Of a DNA stretch of 13,973 nucleotides, positions 7,839 through 13,973 are shown one piece after another. Both the position numbers and the translations under genes were made by a program. The stretch is from a candidate division CSSED10-310 bacterium (GTDB taxonomy: Bacteria > CSSED10-310 > JAFGDC01), in contig JAFGDC010000241.1 of assembly GCA_016932295.1 (NCBI GenBank), positions 1 to 13,973 of the forward strand, given 5' to 3'. A model generated the notes under the pieces. The model saw only the letters and a program-made list of their open reading frames with translations, was not told the DNA's origin and made no database searches. The number at the start of each line of letters is the position of its first letter. Position 1 is the stretch's first letter.

Positions 7839-10096
7839 TCGAACTACCTCCATACTTTCGAAGCCTCCTGGACAGAGCGGTGCAGTACCTGTTCAGTTTT
7901 GCCGAAAACACCGCGGCGCATCTGGCGTGTATCTCCGGCGTGCTGCTGGTGCTCATGTTGCTGGTCTTCTTCATCCGGCGCCAGATACTGCGCCATCACC
8001 GGAATTCTTTGCGCTACGTGATCGGCGGTTGGGGAACCAGGGGGAAATCCGGAACTGAACGTAAAAAGGCGGCACTCTTCCATGCCCTGGGTTATGACGT
8101 GGTGACCAAGGTAACCGGAAGCGAGGCCATGTTTCTCCATGGCGCACCAGGTCTGGATCTCACCGATATGTTCATCTATCGCGCCAACGACAAGGCCAGT
8201 ATTTGGGAACAGCAGAAGCTGACCGGTTGGGCCGCCCGGCTCGGGGCCGAGGTGTTCCTGTGGGAGTGCATGGGGCTCAAACCCGATTTCGTCAAGTTGC
8301 TGCAACGGGACTGGATGCATGATGATGTAAGTACGCTGACCAATGCGGTGCCCGATCACGAGAATGTCCAGGGCCCGTCAGGACATGATGTGGCTTCGGT
8401 TATGACGGAGTTCTTCCCGGCCGGCGGCACGGTGTTCACCGCCGAGGACCAGATGGCCCCTCTGCTGCGCCTGGGGGCCGCCCGTCTCGGCACCGAATTG
8501 GTGGAGGTTCCCTGGTGGGAATCGGAACGTATCGCCGATGATGTCCTCCGACGGTATCCCTATCATGTCCATCCCAAGAATCTGGCGCTGGTGGTGGCGA
8601 TGGCGGCCAGGATGGGCATAGACGAGAACCTGGCGCTCAAGGAGATCGCCGACTGGATAGTGCCGGACATCGGCGCTTTGAAGACCTTCGAGACGGTCTA
8701 CCGCCGGCGCCGCATGGAGTTCGCCAATGGCATGTCGGCCAATGACAGGATGAGTTCCCTGGGTAACTGGGAACGGTTGGGATACGACCGGCAGGATCCG
8801 GAAACCTCGCCCGGCGAGTGGTTGGTGACGGTGGTCAACAATCGCAGCGACCGCATCCCGCGATCCAGGGAGTTTGCCGAAATCATCGTACGGACCGCTC
8901 ATGCCCACCGGCACGTGATCATCGGATCCAATATCCACGGTTTCCTGGGTTACGCCGAGCAGTCCCTGGAACGCTGGCTCAAGACGCTGCACCTGTTCCG
9001 CGAACGGGAAGTAGCGCCCGGCGCGGACGGGGTGGCGGCGGGCGCGGCAGCCTGGCAGCGCGCCTGGGCAATGCTGGTGGACCTGAAAGTCGAGGGACGG
9101 AGCGCGGCCGCGGTCAACGCCAAGCTGGCGGCCATGCTGGAGGGGTTGGGAATGGCGGCGCCGCAGCGGGAGTCATGTCTTCGCGTGTCGGCCGAAGCGA
9201 CGCGGAGTGTCGCCGGTGCCGCCGCCGGCCCCACTGCCTCCCTGACTACCTTCCTTGCCACCGCCGCTACCAGCCTGAGTGCCGCCCTGGCTGCCGCCGG
9301 TCTGGATGACGCGGTCCTGGCGGATGAAATCATCGGCCAGGTGCGGACCGATCTCGCCAGGTTGAAAGACATCGAATCGTTCCGCGGCCATCTGGAGGAG
9401 CAGTGCCGCTCCGCCGGTTTCGACCGCCGCGTCGCGGTGCAGTTGGAACGGGCATGGCGGGCGCTGGTGCGCAGAATCGTGATCGCTTCATTCGTCCCGG
9501 TGGAGGATCCGAAGATCAGCGGTGACGAACTTGTGGATTTCCTTGCCGAGATGACGCCGCCCGGCTTCCGAATCCGTATAATGGGTATGCAAAACATCAA
9601 GGGTACCGGACTGGACTTCGCGTACCGCTGGATTTCTCTGGATCAGACTCAGCAACGGATTCAGCGCCTGCAGGCCAATGATCCACAGGTGCGGATGGAG
9701 GCGGTGGCCGCCCTGGCGCGACACGAAGACTACGGCATTCTGGATGTACCCCTGGCCATTGCGGCTCTGGAGGATGCCCACCGGGACCAGCGCAACCGGG
9801 TGCCTGAAATGCGGGCGGCGGTGGACAGAGCGTTGCCGCGGCTGAAGGCTATCCATTCCAGCAAACGCCGTGCGCTGAGCATGGGCGGCGGCAAACGGCG
9901 CTGGCTGCCATTGCAATCCCTCGTGGAGCAACTCCTCGAATACGGCGATTCCAGGCGCCGCCAGCGCAAGATCGATCGCATCATGCGCGACCTCTTCACG
10001 GGCAGGATTTCCCATGCCGCCGCCAAACGGCTCATTCATGAACTGGTGAAACGGCAGTACGGCGGGTGGCTGGGAAAATCGCGATTGCTGCCTTGA
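7835..10096 (+). CDS. pgsB: PgsB/CapB-family poly-gamma-glutamate synthase-like ligase with large insertion and HEAT-like C-terminus
   Basis: A 753-residue Mur-ligase-superfamily protein. Residues 32-47 form one membrane helix. The nucleotide-binding P-loop is at 65-72 (GWGTRGKS, matching the GIRGKS of PgsB). Further family motifs follow in order: W-E-C-M-G (143-147), T-N-A-V-P-D-H-E-N-V-x-G-P (169-181), F-A-N-G-x-x-A-N-D (296-304) and N-N-R-x-D-R (335-340). Known PgsB/CapB enzymes use ATP to join glutamates through the gamma-carboxyl at the inner membrane face; the substrate here is not proven. PgsB is about 390 residues. The extra length is an Ala-rich helical insertion (about 389-575), before a M-G-M-Q-N-I-K-G-T-G motif (583-592) that seems to match the G-V-G-N-I-H-G near the end of PgsB, plus a HEAT-like tail (about 613-672) and a basic C-terminus. 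It overlaps the HEAT gene by 4 nt and ends the operon. No PgsC- or CapA-like gene follows. Confidence 0.85.
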   Translation: MIELPPYFRSLLDRAVQYLFSFAENTAAHLACISGVLLVLMLLVFFIRRQILRHHRNSLRYVIGGWGTRGKSGTERKKAALFHALGYDVVTKVTGSEAMFLHGAPGLDLTDMFIYRANDKASIWEQQKLTGWAARLGAEVFLWECMGLKPDFVKLLQRDWMHDDVSTLTNAVPDHENVQGPSGHDVASVMTEFFPAGGTVFTAEDQMAPLLRLGAARLGTELVEVPWWESERIADDVLRRYPYHVHPKNLALVVAMAARMGIDENLALKEIADWIVPDIGALKTFETVYRRRRMEFANGMSANDRMSSLGNWERLGYDRQDPETSPGEWLVTVVNNRSDRIPRSREFAEIIVRTAHAHRHVIIGSNIHGFLGYAEQSLERWLKTLHLFREREVAPGADGVAAGAAAWQRAWAMLVDLKVEGRSAAAVNAKLAAMLEGLGMAAPQRESCLRVSAEATRSVAGAAAGPTASLTTFLATAATSLSAALAAAGLDDAVLADEIIGQVRTDLARLKDIESFRGHLEEQCRSAGFDRRVAVQLERAWRALVRRIVIASFVPVEDPKISGDELVDFLAEMTPPGFRIRIMGMQNIKGTGLDFAYRWISLDQTQQRIQRLQANDPQVRMEAVAALARHEDYGILDVPLAIAALEDAHRDQRNRVPEMRAAVDRALPRLKAIHSSKRRALSMGGGKRRWLPLQSLVEQLLEYGDSRRRQRKIDRIMRDLFTGRISHAAAKRLIHELVKRQYGGWLGKSRLLP

Positions 10097-10146
10097 GCAC
10101 TCTCTCCGCATCGGGTGACGCCTGCCTTATATGCCCTGGCTTCTCA

Positions 10147-10196
10147 TCGCCGGGCGGGATTCACCGGCGACATACGGGCGGGTTTTATGCCTGCCT
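10147..10196 (+). terminator. Weak hairpins in the convergent gap, possible terminator
   Basis: The 109-nt gap between the ligase stop and the convergent minus-strand stop holds a perfect 7-bp stem, TCGCCGG (10147-10153) with CCGGCGA (10164-10170), loop 10 nt. A second stem that needs G-U pairs joins GGGCGGG (10176-10182) to CCTGCCT (10190-10196). A TTTT lies in the second loop, but no T tract follows either stem on the plus strand, so this is not a textbook intrinsic terminator. Nothing else is visible in the gap. Confidence 0.25.
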
Positions 10197-10205
10197 GTCG
10201 CCCCG

Positions 10206-11015
10206 TCAGTCGCCGGCCAATTGTAACCGACTGATTTCAGCCAGTCGCCCGTCATCGAACCGTAACTGAATGTAATTGGTGCTAAATGAATCGGGGAACA
10301 GGCGGATGACCCAGGAGTCGCTGCGCGAGATTCGTTCATATCCCGCGGCGTCGAGTCGTGCCAACGGTTTCTCATGAAAAGCCTTGATGGTTGTCTGCCG
10401 GTATCTTTCGCTGGCACCGACCGCCGCGAGGGTCGCCGCCGCTTCCTCGCAGTCCATGCCGATCTCCAGCCGCCTGGCGGCCGCCTCCGGCCATCCGCTC
10501 AGTTTTTCCCCGCCGGAACGCGTGTTGAGCCGCGCGTTGCGGGGCGGATAGCGGACGCTTTTTTCGAGCCGCCCGTCACCGTTGAAGGTGAGATTGACAT
10601 GGGGGGCGTCTGCATAGATCGAGTCATCCTTCACGATATGATGAAGCACGAATACCGTGAATTCGCACAAGGCGGAATCGGTCAACTCCAGCGGCTGCTC
10701 CTCTTTGGGATTGCGCCCGAACAGCCGCACCAGTTCCTCCGGAGAATAACTCGGCTCGATTTGCTTGAATTCACCGCGATCGCCGGCGAATGCGCGAATT
10801 CGTTCGAACGTTTCCGTCATGCTCTCGCCGATGATGAATCCGTAGCCTTCACCCTCGTTGATGTGATCGTTGATGAAATACTCCTCTCCGGCTCCCCGCT
10901 GGCAGCGTATCGTTGTCATTGGTATCAGGAGGGCGGCGAGCAGCACGAGAAAAACAAGGGGAAAAGATATGCTGAAAAAACCGCCATCCGTCCGATTTGC
11001 GGCCGGTGAGTTCAT
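10206..11015 (-). CDS. Membrane-anchored hypothetical protein with two BamE/SmpA-like repeats
   Basis: A 269-residue protein with a single N-terminal hydrophobic helix (about residues 13-33, F-F-S-I-S-F-P-L-V-F-L-V-L-L) preceded by few charges. It reads as an uncleaved signal anchor with the rest in the periplasm. The soluble part looks duplicated. Residues 59-154 run from an I-G-E-S-M-T-E-T-F helix to a strand ending L-T-F-N-G-D-G-R-L. Residues 183-265 run from I-G-M-D-C-E-E-A-A to L-R-F-D-D-G-R-L. The G-M-[ST/D]-x-x-[EV] helix followed later by an F-x-x-D/G-x-L strand is the pattern of SmpA/OmlA (BamE) and other BLIP-fold domains. The start at 11015 is supported by GGAGG 5 nt upstream. It is transcribed from its own region, 233 nt after the FAD gene. 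Function is unknown and the fold assignment is inferred from pattern alone. Confidence 0.75.
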   Translation of the reverse strand: MNSPAANRTDGGFFSISFPLVFLVLLAALLIPMTTIRCQRGAGEEYFINDHINEGEGYGFIIGESMTETFERIRAFAGDRGEFKQIEPSYSPEELVRLFGRNPKEEQPLELTDSALCEFTVFVLHHIVKDDSIYADAPHVNLTFNGDGRLEKSVRYPPRNARLNTRSGGEKLSGWPEAAARRLEIGMDCEEAAATLAAVGASERYRQTTIKAFHEKPLARLDAAGYERISRSDSWVIRLFPDSFSTNYIQLRFDDGRLAEISRLQLAGD

Positions 11016-11020
11016 GGTTG

Positions 11021-11025
11021 CCTCC
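11021..11025 (-). promoter_or_regulatory. Ribosome binding site (GGAGG) of the BamE-like repeat protein gene
   Basis: On the minus strand GGAGG stands 5 nt before the ATG at 11015. It supports this start and helps decide that the minus-strand frame, not the long antisense plus-strand frame, is the real gene. Confidence 0.65.
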
Positions 11026-11046
11026 AGGTATGAGATCAGTGGATAT

Positions 11047-11088
11047 CCTATAGCAAGTATTCATATATTGCAGCACTTGCAAAGTAAA
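11047..11088 (-). promoter_or_regulatory. Candidate sigma70-type promoter for the BamE-like repeat protein gene
   Basis: The gap 11016-11248 is locally AT-rich at 11040-11090, unlike the rest of the window. On the minus strand there is TTTACT (11083-11088), a 17-nt spacer, then TATGAA (11060-11065). Slightly downstream is an extended -10-like TGCTATAGG (11047-11055). Either would give a leader of about 25-40 nt before the ATG at 11015. The remaining 160 or so bases up to the FAD gene hold no recognisable site. Confidence 0.3.
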
Positions 11089-11248
11089 AGATTCAGCAGG
11101 AGGGGATGGCCCGGTCCGTCTGGGAAATCACCATCGGCTGCGTTGCGCGGTTCCCCCAAACAGTCCCCGAATAGCTCCTTCGAGCGGTCGGTGTGCCGGG
11201 ACGATCAATCCCGATCCCCGGGTTACGATTCAGCTTGTTGAGTTTCGT

Positions 11249-12850
11249 TCACTCTGTTTTTACATACGATAGTGCTACCGCCTCGGCCGCCTTTATCCCA
11301 TCCACGGCGGACGAGATGATTCCACCTGCGTACCCTGCGCCTTCTCCGGCGGGATAGAGCCCCTTGATCTCGCTCTCAAATCGGTTGTCGCGAAGTATTC
11401 TCACCGGTGACGAGGTGCGGGTTTCCACGGCGGTAAGCACCGCATCCGCCATGGCGAAGCCGCGGATGCTCCGGTCGAATGCCGGCAATGCTTCGCGAAG
11501 GGCGGTGATGATGAAACAGGGCAGCAGCGTGGTGAGATCGGTGAAGGTGACCCCGGGCCGGTAGGACGGTGTAACCGACCCGGCGCCATGGGAGGCCTTT
11601 CCGGCGAGAAAGTCCCCCAGCAACTGGACCGGGGCGTGGTAGGACGAGCCGCCGAGTTTGAAGGCGGCTTGCTCGAGCGCGCACTGCAGGCGGATACCCG
11701 CCAGTGGGCCGTCCGGATAGTCGGCGGGCGTGATCCCCACCACCAGTCCGGCATTGGCATTCGGTTCGCCGCGCTCATACTGGCTCATCCCGTTGGTGAC
11801 CACTCCACCCTCCTCGGATGCGGCGGCCACAACCTCCCCGCCGGGGCACATGCAGAAACTGTAGACGGAGCGGCCGCCGCGGCAGTGATGCACCAGTTTG
11901 TAGTCAGCCGCCCCCAGCGCCCGGTGACCGGCGAACGATCCGAGCCGCCGCTCGTCGATGAGGGACTGGGGATGTTCTATGCGGACTCCGATGGAGAAGG
12001 GTTTGGCGGTCAATGGCACGCCGCGGCCGTGCAGCATCCGGAACGTGTCACGGGCGGAATGGCCGACGGCAAGTATGAGTCGCTCACAGGCGATCTTTTC
12101 ACCATTGTCGAGACGGACGGCGCGCAACCTTCCGTCCGCTATGTCGAGATCGTCCAGCCGGGTCGAGAAACGAAACTCGCCACCGAGCGACTCGATACCA
12201 AGCCGCATGTTCTCCACCACCCTGACCAGGCCGTACGTGCCGATGTGCGGTTTGCTCAGGAAGAGTATTTCAGCGGGTGCGCCGGCCTGCACAAACTCCC
12301 GCAGGACGTTATGCACCAGGTTGTCCGGATCGCGGATCCCGGTGTGGAGCTTGCCGTCGGAGAAGGTTCCGGCGCCGCCTTCGCCGAACTGGACATTGGA
12401 GTCCGGCCGTAAGGGTCCGCCACGCCAGAAGCGGAAGGTATCCCTGGCGCGCTGACGGACCGGTTTGCCCCGTTCCAGGATGAGCGGCTTGAAACCCATC
12501 TGGGCCAGGATGAGGGCGGCGAAGAGACCACAGGGTCCGCTGCCCGCTACTATCGGCCGGGAGGCGATATCCGACGGCGCCTTGGCCACGTGCCGGTAGG
12601 TCATGTCCGGCGTGACGGTCAGGTGCGGGTCGGCGTGGAAGCGGTCCAGCAAGACGTCATCGAGGGCGGTGGCGACATCGATGGTGTAGCTGAACACGAT
12701 GGCGCGGCGGTTGCGTGCATCGTAGCCACGTTTGTGCACGGCGATCGAGCGAAGCTGGGCGGCATCGATGTCGAGCCGGCGAAGCACGGCGCGGCGCAGC
12801 GCCTCCTCGTCATGGTCCAGCGGTAGTCGTATCTCCCTCAGCCGCAGCAT
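11249..12850 (-). CDS. COG2509-type NAD(P)/FAD-dependent dehydrogenase
   Basis: A 533-residue flavoprotein, about full length for this family. Residues 1-90 form the small N-terminal alpha/beta domain typical of the group. The Rossmann FAD-binding motif is G-S-G-P-C-G at 103-108, followed by the acidic end of strand two (L-I-L-E-R-G at 123-128). A conserved glycine-rich F-G-E-G-G-A-G-T-F-S-D-G-K-L lies at 155-168. A Cys-containing F-C-M-C-P-G-G motif sits in the middle, and the C-terminal FAD-contact G-L-Y-P-A-G-E-G-A-G-Y-A-G-G at 497-510 closes the fold. The family consists of cytoplasmic oxidoreductases whose substrate is mostly unknown. GGAGG (12858-12862) lies 7 nt before the ATG. The gene starts only 13 nt after the toroid gene stop, so the two are probably co-transcribed. 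No functional link between them is evident. Confidence 0.92.
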   Translation of the reverse strand: MLRLREIRLPLDHDEEALRRAVLRRLDIDAAQLRSIAVHKRGYDARNRRAIVFSYTIDVATALDDVLLDRFHADPHLTVTPDMTYRHVAKAPSDIASRPIVAGSGPCGLFAALILAQMGFKPLILERGKPVRQRARDTFRFWRGGPLRPDSNVQFGEGGAGTFSDGKLHTGIRDPDNLVHNVLREFVQAGAPAEILFLSKPHIGTYGLVRVVENMRLGIESLGGEFRFSTRLDDLDIADGRLRAVRLDNGEKIACERLILAVGHSARDTFRMLHGRGVPLTAKPFSIGVRIEHPQSLIDERRLGSFAGHRALGAADYKLVHHCRGGRSVYSFCMCPGGEVVAAASEEGGVVTNGMSQYERGEPNANAGLVVGITPADYPDGPLAGIRLQCALEQAAFKLGGSSYHAPVQLLGDFLAGKASHGAGSVTPSYRPGVTFTDLTTLLPCFIITALREALPAFDRSIRGFAMADAVLTAVETRTSSPVRILRDNRFESEIKGLYPAGEGAGYAGGIISSAVDGIKAAEAVALSYVKTE

Positions 12851-12857
12851 GTGACTC

Positions 12858-12862
12858 CCTCC
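12858..12862 (-). promoter_or_regulatory. Ribosome binding site (GGAGG) of the FAD-dependent dehydrogenase gene
   Basis: On the minus strand GGAGG precedes the ATG at 12850 by 7 nt, within the 13-nt gap after the upstream stop (TAG, complement of 12864-12866). It supports the assigned start. Confidence 0.7.
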
Positions 12863-12863
12863 G

Positions 12864-13973
12864 CTACCAGTTGTCGAAAGCCATGATGCCCGGTTGCGGA
12901 CCGCGCAGCGGGATGCCGTTCGGTTCCGGCGCGGACCCGGTGGTGATCCGGTCCAACTGGAGCAGGGCGTACAGCAAGAAACCTACGCCGTCAACGGAGG
13001 CATAGTAGGGTTTGGCGGGATGGCCGCGCAGCAGTCCGTGGTAATACAGCTTGGCAATCGCTTCGCGCGCGAACGTTCGAGCAGTCTCGAGATACTCCCG
13101 CTCTGCGGTCAGTGCATACATGTGTATGAAGAACGAGATGCTTCTTCCATAGAGACCGGCGAAGGTTCCGTGATGGGAAAAGCGAACCACGTACTCGCGA
13201 TACCAGCTTCGTTCGTTGCAGCCGGCAGCCGGTGGCACGGTCGCGATCCACTCCGCCCACTCTCGGGCCGCTTCAAGCATGACGGGATCGCGACTGAGCT
13301 GGCAGGCATAGGCATAGACCTGCGCGGTGTACACCGGAAATTGATAGCCCAACTGATACGGCTCCCATAGATCGAGGTGACCACAGGGTTGCTGGGCTGC
13401 ATCGCCGCCACGGGTATGCGCCCGCAGCACAGCGGGATCGTCCGCCGCCACCGGCGTGCCGTCCAGCTTCAGCGCCGCGTGGAACTTGCGGTGGCCTGCA
13501 TCGAACCCATACCGCGCATAGGCTCGCAGATACGAGAGCGCCTGGTCCTTGAAGATGGTTTCGCCGGTTCGTTCGTAGGTTTTTAATAGGAAGTAGCAGA
13601 AAATGCCAGTGATCGACGTATCGAACTGGTCACCGTCGAAACGCCTGCCCCTGGCATTGGGCTGATTCGGAATAAGACCGGTGGCCGGATCGCGGCTGCG
13701 CCAGTGGTGATCAGCGAGGAGCCGGGCCTTGTCCAGGTAGCCCCGGTCGCCGGTCAGGACCGCCGCCATGCCCAGCGCATACATGAATTCCCCTGCGCTC
13801 ATGGCAAAATCACAGCCTGGCTTGCCGTCTCCGTGCCGGTTATGGTCACCAAGCTCCTTGTCCACCACGTGCCATTGCCAGATTGCATCCACCACCGTGC
13901 GCACGGCGTCCGCATCCAACTCCCACATCAGATCCCAACGCGGTCGGTTGACATGTATCTCGTGGTGGAACCC
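12864..13973 (-). CDS. (alpha/alpha)-toroid protein, carbohydrate-active-enzyme-like (5' partial)
   Basis: The frame is open to the right edge, giving 369 visible residues ending at TAG. An internal Met at 13928 is not the start, because coding-like sequence (G-F-H-H-E-I-H-V-N-R-P-R-W-D-L) continues to the edge. The whole protein is a series of amphipathic helix pairs with aromatic-rich turns (such as W-H-V-V-D-K, D-N-Q/H-x-R, Y-Y-H-G-L-L-R-G-H-P), as in (alpha/alpha)6 or similar toroids of polysaccharide lyases, unsaturated glucuronyl hydrolases and epimerases. Conserved-looking polar clusters include H-H-E-I-H-V-N-R near the edge, D-H-N-R-H-G-D-G, F-D-G-D-Q-F-D-T and G-H-L-D-L-W-E-P-Y-Q. 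No signal peptide can be judged, as the N-terminus is missing. I cannot name the substrate. It probably starts the operon with the FAD dehydrogenase. Confidence 0.8.
   Translation of the reverse strand, partial: GFHHEIHVNRPRWDLMWELDADAVRTVVDAIWQWHVVDKELGDHNRHGDGKPGCDFAMSAGEFMYALGMAAVLTGDRGYLDKARLLADHHWRSRDPATGLIPNQPNARGRRFDGDQFDTSITGIFCYFLLKTYERTGETIFKDQALSYLRAYARYGFDAGHRKFHAALKLDGTPVAADDPAVLRAHTRGGDAAQQPCGHLDLWEPYQLGYQFPVYTAQVYAYACQLSRDPVMLEAAREWAEWIATVPPAAGCNERSWYREYVVRFSHHGTFAGLYGRSISFFIHMYALTAEREYLETARTFAREAIAKLYYHGLLRGHPAKPYYASVDGVGFLLYALLQLDRITTGSAPEPNGIPLRGPQPGIMAFDNW

Noticed and set aside
10374..11009. 211-codon plus-strand frame opposite the BamE-like repeat gene
   Set aside because: The minus-strand frame has a GGAGG site, a signal-anchor helix and a repeat structure; the plus-strand frame has none of these.
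11089..11248. Possible hairpins or a small RNA between the FAD gene and the BamE-like gene
   Set aside because: Only short imperfect stems (about 5 bp) are visible, with no T tract or conserved motif, so there is too little to call.
11588..12412. 274-codon plus-strand frame opposite the FAD dehydrogenase
   Set aside because: The minus strand encodes a full-length flavoprotein with clear FAD motifs; the plus frame is its shadow.

Overview
The window is GC-rich, gene-dense chromosomal DNA with six protein-coding genes. I see no RNA genes, insertion sequences or CRISPR arrays. The organism is most likely a Gram-negative (diderm) bacterium, because the first gene ends in what reads as an outer-membrane beta-barrel. 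The phylum cannot be fixed from sequence alone; a deltaproteobacterial-like or PVC/Lentisphaerae-like environmental lineage would fit the style of the genes, but this is only an impression.

Positions 2-10096 (+ strand) hold a tight three-gene operon that enters from beyond the left edge. (1) A giant protein of more than 1,900 residues, missing its N-terminus, has TPR-like helical blocks, at least five or six repeated beta modules with a P-A-G-x-H signature, and a C-terminal putative outer-membrane beta-barrel. (2) A soluble 687-residue HEAT-repeat protein has an unrecognised C-terminal domain. (3) A membrane-anchored 753-residue ligase belongs to the PgsB/CapB (poly-gamma-glutamate synthase) branch of the Mur-ligase superfamily. 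It carries a large helical insertion and a HEAT-like C-terminal tail. The spacing between genes is 4 nt in one case and an ATGA overlap in the other, with clear ribosome binding sites, so the three are almost certainly co-translated. My reading is a Gram-negative machine that makes a poly-gamma-glutamate-like amide polymer at the inner membrane (ligase plus HEAT partner) and passes it through the outer membrane via a TPR/beta-barrel exporter. This arrangement resembles PgaA, BcsC and the AlgK/AlgE pair of polysaccharide systems, but with an amide ligase in place of a glycosyltransferase. It is the most interesting part of the window.

Positions 10097-10205 form a short convergent intergenic gap with weak hairpins.

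Positions 10206-13973 (- strand) hold three genes, read right to left: a partial (alpha/alpha)-toroid carbohydrate-active-enzyme-like protein entering from the right edge; 13 nt later a COG2509-type FAD-dependent dehydrogenase; and, after a 233-nt AT-richer gap with a plausible promoter, a membrane-anchored protein whose periplasmic part looks like two tandem BamE/SmpA-like (BLIP-fold) repeats. These genes show no obvious functional tie to the polymer locus.
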